Assembly (NCBI GenBank): GCA_033032175.1
Contig: CM065309.1
Span: 18,848,001 to 18,912,000, forward strand
Reading direction: 5' to 3'
From: Saturnia japonica
Taxonomy: Eukaryota; Arthropoda; Insecta; Lepidoptera; Saturniidae
DNA length: 64,000 bases
Positions 22,401-37,400 of this stretch are shown here, in pieces. The notes under the pieces are model-generated. The model was not told where the DNA came from and did not search any database. It saw only the letters and a program-made list of their open reading frames with translations. Made by a program: the position numbers and the translations under genes. Each line of letters starts with the position of its first letter. Positions within the stretch are counted from its first letter, which is position 1.

Positions 22401-25400
22401 GTCAGTAATCGTAGTTCAGTCCATGATTGTCAATATTTCACCATATCTGGCTAATATATTTAATCAGTGCATAAAAACAGGGACTTTCCCTAATTTAATG
22501 AAAATAAGTAAAGTAGTTCCTCTATTTAAATCAGGTTGTAGAAGTAATCTTGGAAATTATAGACCAATTTCTGTACTTCCGTCGATTAGTAAGATTTTCG
22601 AGAAAATTATGCTCAAGCAGCTAGTACAATATTTCAAAGCACAAGAGATTTTGGATAGTCGGCAATATGGTTTCACAAAATCTAAATCAACCACTGACGC
22701 TGGTGCAACACTGCTAAGTCATATATATAGGGCTTGGGAGGAGTCTCAGGATGCAATCGGTGTGTTCTGTGATCTCTCAAAAGCCTTCGACTGCGTTGAC
22801 CACAGTACGCTTATACTTAAGCTAAAACACTATGGTGTGCGTGAAACTTCTCTCGACCTCCTAATTTCTTATTTAACAGAGCGCTGTCAGAAAATAAGTG
22901 TAAATGGAGCAACCTCTTCAGGATCATTGGTTAGAGTCGGCGTCCCTCAGGGTTCGATTTTGGGACCATTTTTGTTTCTCGTTTATATAAACGATCTACC
23001 GTCCGTTGTTGAAAATGGTGCTGGCTTGGTTCTTTTTGCAGACGACACTTCACTAAAGAATAGATTCGGAGCTTAGGCAATTAAACAACACCTTATTTAA
23101 AATCTCTGAATGGTTTGCTTTAAATAATTTACTACTAAATGCAAACAAAACCAAATGTATGAGATTTGTCTTGCCCAATGTTCGGCGTGTTGATAGCAGT
23201 ATCAAGATAGAAGGAAATTTAGTATGCTTAGTTGATGGTACTGTCTTCTTAGGTATTACCCTTGATTCAAAATTACAGTGGGGTCCGCATATTAAAACTT
23301 TGGCGGGAAGATTAAGTTCTGCTGCATTCGCAGTACGCATAATTCGCCAGTTAACAGATATTGCCACCGCTAGGTTAGTCTACTTCTCTTACTTTCATAG
23401 CTTAATGTCTTACGGTATTTTGCTGTGGGGTTCAGCAGCTGAGGTAGATACCATATTTATATTACAAAAGCGCGCAGTTCGAACAATTTACAATATGAGA
23501 CCCCGCGAATCACTAAAGAACAAGTTCCAGGAATTTAGTATTTTAACTTTGCCCTCCCAATACATCTTTGATAACATAATCTATGTCCGTAAAAACTTAG
23601 ACAAGCTGGATTTTGTCAAAGATCAGCACAATGTAAATACTAGAAATAAAGATAAATTAGTCGTACCGTGTTTTAGACTTACTAAGACTAATAAAAGTTT
23701 TTTAGGTAATAGTGTTAGGTTCTATAACAAGATCCCGAAGCACATTACTGATTTACCTGACAAGTTCAAGGACCATGTCAAGCGGGTTTTACTGTCAAAA
23801 GGTTATTATAGGGTGGATCATTATGTGAATGATAGTGATGTCTGGAAGTGACTACCTCTCTGTGCATCCACTAATATATTATTATTGTACCTGTTATATT
23901 TGTAACATTTGTACAGTTAACAAAAAAAAAAGAGATAAACCCGATCGAGTTTCTTACCGGTTCTTCTCGATGTCTGGGATATTTTCCGAACCGGCATTAG
24001 TGTTTTGACATTCATAAGTGCCTTTTTGGGCCTAAATTGAATAAAGATTATTTTGATTTGATTTGATTTATGCAAGGTTTGCTATGTCTCGATGAGCCCG
24101 AAGCTTCCTCAATAAGCTCCCCAAGCACATTACTAATTTACCGGACAGTGGGTTCAAAGACCATGTTAATCACTTTTTACTGTAAAATGGTTATTACAGA
24201 ACACTACGTCATATCTAGAAGGGAGTGCCTCTCAACACATCCACAAAAAAAAAATTATAACGAACGGCTGTAAACAATAATACCATAACTTTTTTTTATT
24301 GAAATAGCCATCGAGACTCTTGGCAGTTCTTCTCGATCATTGGTAAGTTTTCTGAAACTAGTTTAATTCTTTGATTTTGGTGTTTAACTATATAATTTAT
24401 GGTTATATAGACCACATACATTTAGCATTTCATCACAATCTCACTTAATGTTAACTGGCCTAAGATAGTATCTCGGTAAGCCTTGAGCGACAGGCTTTCA
24501 ATTGCAAAAGGTGCCTGGCGACAGAGAAACTTAATGGTTATAGATGACCAGGCGAGGTTTGGAAAAAGCACTACCGCCACGCTGTGGTTTCATCACGATA
24601 TTTACCTTTGCTGAAAGCTTTGTTTATTTTAGGTTTAGATCCTACGTCAATTGACACGGAGTCTAAGCGCATTGCCGGTACTTCATCAACGCTTTAGTGA
24701 TGTACGTGATATTATGTTAAATGTTGTCGTCACGACATGGGACACATCGCCTCGTTCGGCTGTGTCGTCCGACACATAGCGTTCACTCTCTCTAAACTGA
24801 ATAACAAAACATTGTATCTATGTCACGAGTTCTATTGACTTTACAGCTTATTAACTGACCTTATGGTATTTATTATATATTTTTAACTTATTACCGTCAC
24901 GTCAAGTAAGTGCGTTATTTATGTTTCTGGTGGGGTCTGGCTGTTCCCGAAATGCGAGAAACCAAAAGAGAGCTACTTTGATGAGTAGGTAGTGGGTGGG
25001 AGATGTGCATAGTAGTCGCGACCGATTCCGGAACGCGACAACATTAAGAGTGGCCACATACAGTCGGAATTACGTTCCGGGATTTCGATTCGAAGAATCG
25101 AATCGGGATTTCGAACGCAGTAAATCTATACCAATCTATGGACCTATCACAAACATACAGTAGTTTTCCGTCCGTAGTTTTCACCGATCCGAAATTCCGC
25201 TTGGTAGCCTGTGCGTCTGGAATCTCGCACGGAAAAAACTGTTTCGAATGCGTCTCTTTCATAGATTTTGTACGAGTCGCATCACATTTGTTAATTCCTT
25301 AAGGAACGTCAGTCAGCGTCGTACGATTGCCTCGTTATTTGGCCCTTTTGACTGTCTTGCAATCTTTGACTGTTAAGTGGATGCACCCAGTAACGGCGAC

Positions 25401-28400
25401 ATATTTTCTTCTTTTTATCAAGATACAGCAACAATGCAATCGCAAGAAGAAAATCGTCGTCCATCTCTGTTAAAATATCAGAATTCAATGGTCGTCGTCT
25501 CTCAACTGACCCTTGTTATTCCGAACGGAAATAATCGTATGTGTGTGAAATATGTACGGAATCGCTAATCGATATTTTGAATCGAAATCCCGAAACGGAA
25601 TTCCGACTGTATGTCGACACCCTAAGTCGCCTAAGCGTGCCCTTATGGTGCATGACACATATTATGGTGTATGGCGGTTGCGATCATGTTGAACACAATA
25701 AAATTGTCGTGTCCTATTAGTCCGTTATCTAGTTAACTGTGTACTGTCAATCATTTACTTAGGAGTTTATAAATGAGAGGTGAGGGAGCACCAATTGATG
25801 GTCAATCAATCGTAACTTTATTATTTATTTACTTCTCTCTTTATTCCAATTACCTACTATGTCGTTTTTGTGTTACCTTTACTGTTATTAGAATTAAATA
25901 GTAACAAATTGCGTGTTAATCTATACTAACATTATAAAGTTGAAGAGTTTGTTTGTTTGGTTGAACGCGCTAATCTCAAGAACTAAAGGTTCGAATGGAA
26001 AAATTATTTCTGTTTTAGATAGCCCATTATGGAGGAAGATTATAGGCTATATAATATTACGTTACCATCAATAAGAGCGGAGCACCAGTTAAAATGTTGC
26101 AAAAACGGAGAAAATTTATTCCTTTTGAGAGCTTCCGTTGTGTGACGCAGACATAGTTGCGCGGGTCAGCTAGTAAAAATATAATTGTTTAATTCATTCT
26201 AAATATGTTATTTCGTTATACGCTATTATTAAACTGTAATTAAAGGTAACAAAATTGATTGTTGCATAAACATTGCTACTTAGTCAATAGATTGTTAACA
26301 TATTAGCAGTTTCAAAATTTGTTAATTATGATAAATACCTGTGTTTGTAATGCAGGCTTGTGGCCAGCTAGTTTAAGTGCAGCGGAACAACTCTTGCCGA
26401 GTAGTGCCCCGGCAGCCAGCACGTGTCTCGCTGCCCACTCGCGACGAGCTGATCCTATCACCCCACCCATCGGTAAAGGGTCCAATATACATTCCCATTC
26501 TGTAATTTAAGTTTTAAATACTTTGAATAATTTCTCTTGAAAATATTATCTTATTTCTTCACAAATATTTTTTTATTGAAATTATATTCAATACGTGAAG
26601 TTTATTGCACTTTTCTATTGTAAAAATATTTACAGTAAAACTTATAAAGCTAGATAATAAACAATATCTAAGCCTTTAAAGTAAAATTGCGTGTTTTAGA
26701 ACTTACGCCTATAATAATATGATTCTAACATACAGAGTTATTGTAATGGAGAGTTTTATAAGCGTTCAAATCTGTTTAAATGTTTGTGCAAAATTGTAAA
26801 AGTGAATAGATATTTACAAATATGAATGGAGTCTGGATGTGGTCTGATGGATTTCATTATTGTAATAACTGCCAATTTAATAATACATATTTGATCAGGT
26901 ATAATAGAAGTGATTTTATTATTTGGCTGAGACTTAAGATAGCTGATTCCATAATCTTGGACAATGTAATAGTGAGATGCCATCAAACATATTACGCCTT
27001 TTAATTTATTTTTTATTGTTGCTTGTGCTAGGAAATAATAGTCTCTAAAGTTTTACTATCCATTTTATACCGAACTAGTTGACCCGCGTAACTTCGTCTG
27101 CGACACATAATGAGCAAAGGTATAAATTTCCCCCGATTTTGCGACATTTTTCATTGATGTTCCGCTTCTATTGATCTTAGCGTGCTGTTATATAACCTCT
27201 AGTCTTCCTCAATAAATGGGCTATCAAACACTAAAATATTTTTTCCATTCAAAACCGGTAGTTCCTGAGATTAGCGCGTTCAACCAAACAAATCAACTTT
27301 ACAGCTTTATAATATTAGTACAGATTTAATTTTAACTGCTTTGTTTAATATAAATATGTAAACAAATCGCGAAGTAAACAAAAGATTTGGGTTTTTATTT
27401 CCAATACTCTTTTGATTAGGAAGGCAAAACCCAGGAAATTCTAAGTGACATTAGGTATGTTTGATAGCGCCAATATATAGAGACATATCAATATTCAGCT
27501 CACAGATCGAGTGCTCGTCGCATTCAGGGCGCGATTCATTCCTTTGTAAAATCGACAATGTGAATTCTAAATAGGTATTCTATGACCACAATAGAAACGT
27601 ATGATGTAGATCGGAATGAATTTAGACCTAGGATTGAATATAATGTTAGTCGTATCATGAAAGATTTTACACTTAACAACACTAGACTAGATATGTATTG
27701 TAGGTTGACAAAAGCAACGATGTAGAGAACGTCAATAATAAGTAGGTATAATGTAATACTAATAACATAACGCCGATGTTGATTAAACAAGTTTTGACTA
27801 AAATATTTGAAAGAATCTTGTAAATAGTAGGTAAAATTGTAGAAGGCAATCATTACTCAACTACTGATTGAATATCTAAATATCTAAATGTAAGTACTAC
27901 AAAAGATGAATTGTTTGATATATAGAAGTAGGTTTCTAAGAAAATGAGATAAGAAATATACTTATTTTTTTTCTAAATGTGAAGATACACATGATAATTC
28001 TGTGCCTAGCGTAATAAAATCGCTGACTTAACAAAGACTGTCAAAAGGAGTATGAAATAGTATTGTCCCAAAATATTGTTCCTGAATGTATTATTATTTT
28101 AATATTTTATAATTATTCATTAAGTCCATAATTAAACAATTAGTTATTTAATTGTTTCATTAATTAAGTATTTCAATAATTTCATTTAAAAACGAGATAT
28201 TTGTGGTAGTAACTATTAGGCATTCATATGTAATGCTCCAACGGTATACCTACTATATTTTGACTGTTTAAAAAATATATCTTTTTTTTTTTCCTAACGA
28301 AGACCATTACTGCCATTATCAAGTGAATATACTGTCTAGTCTTATGACGAATTCAGTATCTTAACATGTTAGTGGCTTCCTTATACGAACTTTCTAGAGA

Positions 28401-31400
28401 GTTTTTGTGGCATCTCAGAATTCATGGTCCATATTACTATTTCCAATCCACTTGTGCACAATAACCAAGCTTTATTATGCAATATGCCCCCTGTATTACA
28501 CAATATATGGTCAAACAACACGAGTTTATGAATAAAAAACAAAAACCACTACATGACAGTCTAAGATCTCGTCATGAACTCCAAATATATATCTATATAT
28601 TATATATTTTTACCTAAAACGTAGTTCATTCGCAGATGTCGTGAGACGGATGTGGATTTATTTGCTTGTTAGCTTTGCAAATATATACAGTCGGGCGAAA
28701 CTTGCGTTACTTAAAAATTAAACATTGCGCACTACCTTTGCTGACATCTATACAATTAATAATATTGAAGTGTCTGTTTGTAATGTCCAAATAACAGCTT
28801 TCTACTAAATGCATATGAAAGTATAAACTGAATAAACTTTTAAACAGTGTGAAGATTGACCAGCAGTTTTAGGCGGGATTTTAAAGTGACATGTTGTGGT
28901 TTTTATTTTTGATTCACCAACTTAGGTTTTTTGACCATATATTATGTAATATTGGTGGCATTTTGCGTGATATAGTTTGTTTGTTATGCATAAGTGGAGT
29001 TAATTATAAATATAAAGTAGAAGCATGCATTTTGAGATGTCACAAAAACTCCCTAGATAGTTCAGACAAGGCAGACTTCAGTTTGTATAATTATCAGAAA
29101 ATTTTACGAAGGCTTAAAAATAATAACAATGGCAAGTGCTTTTTGTGGCGCTAAAATAACTTGATTTATATTTGTAGCAATGTGAACAGTCCGACGATCC
29201 AAGCAACAATTCTCCTGCCCTAGCCGCCTTTTAAGAGCGTTCAGTCAATAGTAACAACCATAAGTAAATAGTATAGACACTAGGTCAATATTATTGTTCC
29301 AATACCCAATACCCTGCCAATACATATACAATTATATATAGTAACTTAAAGGATTAATTCATTACAATATTCGTAAATTTAAAAAGATTTTTTAAATCAT
29401 TTCGTATAAACCAATTAGATACAACTCAGTTTTGTCTCCCACATGTCAACTTGATGTAATTCCAAATACAACTGTATAAGGCGTACCTGAAGTGTCTTTT
29501 CTTTCGTCTTTGGGTAGAGGCCGTGATGGTAGAGGATTGTTTTGTTCGTCTCGCTCTCCAAGGAACTCCGCCTCAGCCAAGTCTCGTACTGCAGACGACA
29601 TAAGCTCAACTAACTCTTGATTCCTGGTGATTATGGAAAATGTGGTAACTTTTTACTTAAAATAACAAGTTATTTAAAAATTTTAAACTTAGAACCGCTT
29701 CAATTCTTCTTCTGCTTATTTAGTAACATTTTAAAGTTTATTTGGAATCAATTATTCTACTCTCATGTGTACATAATATTTTTCTAATCTTTAAAGTGCA
29801 AACAAAGCCTTTACAAGATGCTGGCTCTGCTATAACAGACAAGGGAGTTTTTGTGGCAACTCAAAATGCGTTTTTGTAGTAAGTATTTATAATCCACTTC
29901 ACTTATGTACAATTACCATACTATAACACATAAAATGTCATGAATATTACTTAATAAACTAATGAAATACAAGGTAAATTGAAAATGTAATAAACCCCCG
30001 ACACAGGTAACCTATTCATTGTGGCTATTCCAATGAGCCTAAATAAGATATCTTTGCTGTATGTTGGTGAGGAGTTAGACCTTCTACGGATTTCATATAA
30101 AGCTGCAGCATTAGATCAAGGTTTTTAAAAATAACATTGATATAACAGAACACCAAATCTTGATTCAATCATACCTGTGGAAGATGCTCAAATCTATTTA
30201 TCTAAACTAATATTATAAAGAGGACAGATTTGATTTTTTGATTGTAATGGATAAACTCAAAAACTACTGAACCGATTTAAAAATTCTTTCACCTATATAA
30301 AGCTACAGTATCAGCGAGTAACATAGGCTATATTATAATTTGACACGAGTAAAGCCGTGGGGCACAGCTAGTCAACTATAAAACAGCTGCGGCTTAGCGA
30401 AGCGGAGGTTAGATTTTTATGCAATTCTATGGATCCTTTGCACAGCTTCGCTCCAATGGACAGGTAGCCTAATCGACTGTTGAAATAAAGGATCTAGCGA
30501 TACATGTCAAAGTACACAATGCCATAAACCCTACACGGTACGTCACGTTACACTGCACGTGTTAAAATGTCAGATCAAATAAGGTTAAATATGTTTGTAC
30601 AACTTTCTTCCACAAAGGCTTAGAAAGTATGCAAGCGATAACACCTTATCGCTTTAAAGAGCCTATTGTGTATTTAATAAAGCAAGTAAGCATGGATATG
30701 TCTTACAGACACATAAAAAGGCTTTTTTCAAAGCAACTTTTATCATATTTGAAGAGCAATGTTTTGAAAATATCAGTGCTTTCATATATGGTGAAGGTGG
30801 GCCTTTAATCGCCATAGAAACATCGGTGACGGTGGTGAAGAGCTGATATTCTCTTAGGAAAGGACTTTTTTTTGCTCCGGCTTCCATTTTTCAGATATCC
30901 GCCGTTCGTCACTGAAGCCTAAACACATAATGTTAAGACGATTGTCTTCGCTTTCGATTGATCGCTCATTAGGCCTTTCGTAAACATAATTTTTGTGACG
31001 ATGGTAAGCGCTGTAGCTATTTAGTAATAATTGATGAATTTATGGAAAAAGTCAAAACAGCGGTAGATATTTGTTTTTCTATTTATTTATTTCCTTAAAT
31101 ATCACAAAAAAGAATAGTATGAACATTCAATAGTAACTACTTTATTTGAATACTATTTTGCAGTTTTATTGAAAAAATATTTGCTCCATTGTCACTACAC
31201 AGGGATAAAAACAAAGGAATACGTTCGTATAGCCTAAACGCCGCGGATCGCATATCCTCTTAATGTCTAGCGTATATGTTCCTAATAAACAAACTATAGT
31301 ATCTTTAGATATAATACATGGCTCGACATAGAACATTAACGCTGTAATATCGATAACTGGCTGACAATATAAATTTACACATCAGTAAATAGTAATTTTT

Positions 31401-34400
31401 AATATTATGAAATAAATTGTAATCACTTTTAGTTGCTGTCTTTAATTTTTTTCTAATTATTTGTAATTATCGCAATTAATCAATACATTTTCTAACATAT
31501 TAACCCTTTTTTTATGTTGGCTATCTGCCTATGTAGGCATTTTCTAAATAGCAATGAAAAATACGAATAAGAGACTTATTGATGTACATCACTATGTATT
31601 TAAGGTTGTAATTTTGTAAATAACGCAAACATTTTGCATAAAATTTTATCACAAATTATTGTAATATATGAAAATGTATGCAGGAATAATGTAAGTACAT
31701 AAATATTCAAAGAGATTCGATCAAGCGTAAGTGATTGAGTACCAGAAGTCGGGACGGTGGTTATTTTAGATCCTCAACTGCTCGAAAATGAACCTGCGTG
31801 GGCTGTGTTTTTGCTTTTCAGCATGAAAGAGATTTCTAAGCACCCACACATGTTCTAACATCAATTTAATAGAAACTAGACTTAAAAAAATTGTGTTCCT
31901 TGAAAGATTAAAGTAGAACTAAATTCATGTATAGATTTCAATAATACAAACAATACAAATGCCCAATCCACACGCTTGTCAAACCTCGGCAAACATTAAC
32001 AAATTCAAACGTTTGGATAGGGCGTTTGACTTAACTTGGTTTGACTTGGCTTGGCACCGATTTGAGCTAAGTCGGTATTTGATACAAAAATCAAAGGAGC
32101 TTGCGGCTAGCGCTTATGATGCGTCCACACGTTTGATCGATGGTAAATGATCATTCTCATAATCGAGCCATTTACGTGTACTCAGAGGTGAGTGATTATG
32201 AATGATGATTGAATTGAAATATTTACTTATTAAAAATGTAGAGTGGGAAGCTCAAAATTCTTTATAAGAACATATATACCAATTAGCTAGGAAAGAAAGG
32301 TCCTTCGGTCGTAATAATTGCTAAGCCTATCAAATTAGTATCTAATAATATTAGTAATTACTAAAGGTTATAATGATATCTCATAATCGCCCACCGCTAC
32401 TGAAAACCCTGGTACAGCTTCTGTGAATTTTTTACTATCTTCGTCGCCGAATTTTCCCTAGCCCACAATTTTTATCCTGGGTGTTACCTACAGTTGGTGT
32501 ATGGTAGTCTTAATTCAGTCGGACACAGTGGTCCTGTTCTACCACCCAGCATAAATATTTTACATTAGTTTAAAACCGAATAAAACTGTCTATAAAAGGT
32601 TAACTTAGGTGATTTCAGCAACTTCGTTAATGGTGAGCCACTGCATAAGTACTATAACATATTATAAACCTATGTACTTCAACTTTTATTTCAAAAAATA
32701 AGTGAAAGTTGTGTAGTAAAATGCTGTTTCCAAAACTGGAAAGTGGTAAATCACCTCTGTGATTAATTATAATTTACGTTCACAATAATAGTTATTGCAG
32801 ATAATTGCGATGGAAATAACTCTTCAATGCATTTTGGATAGTGGCTTTTTTATTTAATGATAGTAGTTTGCCTTGCTGTTTCGGGTCGTTAACTGAAGTT
32901 GATCCCGCGCGTTACGTTTCATATCGCCGAGCGTACTCATACATTTCATATTCGGATCAAAAGATTCGGTTGATGAGGAGTTCGTTCGTAAATGAGTTTT
33001 TTGTAGTATTTTAGAAAACTAGTCTCAAATTCTTGGGAGATATCTTTATTTTAAATAATTCAATTCTAAATACAGTACCGAATACGTGTAGAGAGGAATT
33101 GCTGAAATGTGATGTAAGGAAAGTTCGAGGGGTTCTAATGTCTTCATCATCTCTTGCAGTGTTGACGAAAATACTTCAATTAAACCACAAATGGCGGATG
33201 GCTTCAGTAGGAAAGTTTTTAAAATAAGTTTATTTTTAAATAAATATAGGTGTATTAAAGGTGAGATTGTAGTCAAACGATAAACCATTAAGTGTACGAC
33301 CCGCCTGATGGTAAGCGGTTACCGTAGCCTATGGACGGTTCTAACAACACACGTAATAATAACGCATTGACGATCTCGAACTCTCCTTTTCCAAGGACCT
33401 TTGGAAACCGTACACCACAGCAGGAACACTAAAGAGGATTATTTGGCCGCGATCTTCTGTAGGGTAGAGGTCGTTAGCCGGGTTGCCCCAAGAAGAAAGA
33501 AATTTCCAAAGAGATTTCCTACACCAGTGTTTTTCAACGTATGGGTCGCGGCCCCCTGGGGGGTCGTGAAACCTCTATAAGGAGCCTGCGAATCCTCAGT
33601 AACAAAGAACAAACAAAATAAAGTTTAAAAATATATTTTAATTAGGAAAACGTAAATTAAAGAACATTTGCAGGTTAACACAAACCGACACGAATTAAAT
33701 AATACCTACATGTGACTCGAGTACTGATAGAATTAGATATAATGAAAAAATCGGCGTTTGGCGATGTCTAAATATACTTAAATATGTTTTTAGCCGGTAT
33801 CTGATTATAAAAATTAATAAATAAATTGTACGGTTTGATATTTGTAACATAACAAAATACAGGTTATAAACAGTGGAGGATTAGGAGTCATAATTTTTTT
33901 TCCATAATAAGGGGGTCGTGCCTTGAAAAAAGTTGAAAAACACTGTCGTACACTAACCTAACACCGCATAGAAATAAAAAATTATAAAACTTCCTAAACT
34001 GACTCGCAATAAAAACAAAATATTCCAGACACTCTATAGGTTTATAGTGCATCTATATCAAAAGTAAACTTTCTCTGTGCCTTCAACTCTATGACGTACA
34101 AGTTAGCATGCTAAAGGAATTACGTAAAAACTAGTTCCGATAAGTGTTATACGAGTATATTACGACATCAAAATAAACAACCTGCTCTTCGGAATGGCCG
34201 ATTTGGAGAAATAATTCTCGATGAAGTAAGATTTGCGACCGTATAGGACAGATCGACCTGGTTTCCATACAAACAAACCTGCATTTTTACCCTTTTAATA
34301 TTATATGTACTACTTCAAATGTTACATTTAAAACGGAAAGTTTTTTTTCTTTATGTTGCGATAGCCTTCATGACCAAGCGGTCAAAAAACTATAGTTCAA

Positions 34401-37400
34401 AAATTGGTAGTTTAATTCCTCCTGTACTTAAGTTCGAATATATCTCTTTCTAATATGTACTTATATATACAATTAATAAAATTGAAGTGTCTGTTTGTAA
34501 TGTCAAAATAACAGTTTTTTACTAAATGCATACGAAAGTATATAGGATACCTATAACAAAAAACCCATTTGTAAAATTTTTGTCTGTCTGTCTGTCTGTT
34601 TGTTCCGGGTAATCTCCGAAACAGTTGGACCGATTTTGACGGGACTTTCATTGATAGATAGCTGATGATATAGGGAGTAACTTAGGCTACTTTTATTTTA
34701 GAAAAAGAATTGTTCCGCACAGATTAAAAAAAACTGCTTATGGTGAATCCATTCGGGCGCATATACGGCTTATGCTGAATAAACCATAAGATATATAGCA
34801 AATTAATGTACAAAACAATTGTAGACATTAATGGATATATTGAGCTACCCTTTCCTTTTTATAGCTTGTTGGACAGGATATATCCAGCGTTGGCATGGGA
34901 ACCCAAGGTATATAAGGCCCAAAGGACTATTGTAAAACAAATTCTATTCTGATTTTCGTTTGTCACCAGGGATTCGTAAATCAGTTACATACCCATGAAT
35001 TTGGGAACAGCTCATCTCCATTATGTGGAAGACTGGGTCATATGAATAGTTACCACAAACGCCCTAGCAATCCTAGACAGTAGAATAAAATGGTATTAAT
35101 GCATTACGACCCTGTATAGAATCGCCAAGATACAGAACTGGTTGGTTTGTAAGTCGATGCTTAATTAACTTTTGTTTTTGTAATACTTATTCGTCTATTA
35201 CAAAACTGTTACGATTCTTTAAAAGAAATGCGTAACGTTGAATGCAATTGCATTACATAAATGTTCATACGAGTAACGTTATTTGTGAAAATAGCAATGT
35301 ACGGAAATAAGCAAATACTAAGGATTTTTTGTTGCATAAAGATATAAAAATACATAACGGAGTTTTTTCCAAATGGCATAAAACTTTTTTTCTAATTTAT
35401 TTTCCAAAGTACAAAAAATTAATACATTATTTTCTAAAATTACCAAAATAAATGCACTCACATAATACAACTGTCTTACTTAAATTATATATCACATAAG
35501 CTTTAATAAAATATACAACCTACAAATACTAACTTGTAAATATAAATATGTATATAAAGTTTTCTTTTGATTTAATAGCTTGTAAAAACAAAGTTTCTTA
35601 TTGTAAGTAGTTCGTCTCACATCACGGATAGGGTTGCCATCAAATAAATTGTCGACGCTGGATAATAACTTGAAAATCTACGGATATTTGGGTAAACAAT
35701 TTTTTTCCCCCCGAATTTTTTAAACAAAATAAAGTATATTTTTAATCATTCAATTTTTTTTATTTGGTTTTATTTGTTTGCTAATCCATTAATCCTATTT
35801 CCCAAGATGCAAGAACATGTCCAGATATTCTCTGGACATTTTTTTTAACCAGGGAAATCCGGAGGTTTTTAAAATTAAATTAGTAAAAACTTTGAGATAG
35901 TTTGTTATTGTTTCCGTTGTGTAATTTACATTAATTATGTGTCTACAAATTTTTAAATCGATTATAAATTATGGCGATATTCGTATTTATCTTATAAATC
36001 AGAAGTTTTCATCTTGTGTTTTTCTATATAATGGACGATGTGATGTATTAGAAATTTCATTTATATTCATTTTTGTCACTATGTCTCCTATAAAAGCTAC
36101 ATGAACTTTGGACGCTGCTAAAGTTGACAATTCACTTTCAATCGTTTTTTAACTACATATTTGAATGACCTAGAGTTTCTTTAATTGTTCAAGATTGTAC
36201 ATACATTATTTTCCTATTTTTATGATTGCTTGGAATTCTGTATACCAGATATTTCATTGATATTAATGTTTATTGTGTAAAGATTTTTTTTTAAATTTTG
36301 CTTTCAGAGAGGTGCATCAGCGTCTATACACTATAATATTAACTAACTGAATACAATTTATAGATAATTATAAATGTATTGTACAAAGGATAGCAACATA
36401 GGCGCCTTAAATTCTTAAATTCTAGACGAGTATTTAAACTGTAACTAGTAGGTAACGTGAAGAGATATTTATGCAGGCCTGTATGAGAGCGGCGACTGCC
36501 GATGGATTTCGATATCTCAGTGGCCTTCGTTGTGTTTGGTTTCTACTGTCTTACCGTCAGGAATAGAATCCTTAAATTTACCGAGCTACTTTAAAAAAAA
36601 GCACAATAAATATAAAATCTTAATCTTTTCTATGTTGCTTCTTTCCCGACAGATGGTTCAATTGGTGTTGGCGCTCATGCAAGACAGGTATACAACAATA
36701 TTTAAATTTGATAAAAAATCGAACAAACAACAGATTATAATGTTTTGTCCTGCAGAATTATAATTATTATTACATTTAATAACCGACTTCAAAAAAGACA
36801 GAAGTTTCTCAATTCGCATGTATTTTTTTATGGATGTTCAACCATAACCGATATGGATGATTCTTTTTTTGTTGGATTGGGGTTACCTCAAGGGCATTGG
36901 ACCTTCAACTTCGAAGATACAAGGTGTCCAGAAAGGGTATCGGGTATTTGTAAGTTCAATGAAACAAAAATTATTTGTATGCAATAAAAAAGTTTATTGT
37001 TTATTATTAGCATATGAATTGGAGAATTATTTGGAAAAGATGATGTTATCCAAATGATGACCGTTACGTTGCTGGCACTCTTCTAAACGGAAACGAAGAT
37101 TGGCGATAACACGTTGACACATAGCTATCGATATTGCTGCCATTTCTGACCTGATGTTTTGCTTTAACTGGGTTAGATTCGTCGGATTGTTTTGATAAAC
37201 CTTACTTTTAAGGTATCCCCATGCAAAATAGTCAAGCGGGCTAAGGTCGGGGCTTCTGGGAGGCCAGTTGATGTTACTCCTTCGCGAAATGACTTTATTA
37301 GGGAATAATTCGTTAACAACTTCCATTGAGTCATTTGAGGTATGGCAAGTGGCCCCATCTTGCTGGAACCACGTTCTTGAGTTGAAACCTGCAAACTCCT

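Noticed and set aside
22306..23851. Reverse transcriptase-like gene as a host gene or retron
   Set aside because: The domain order, FADD motif and TTTGAT-rich 3' tail are those of a eukaryotic non-LTR retrotransposon; it is truncated and frameshifted.
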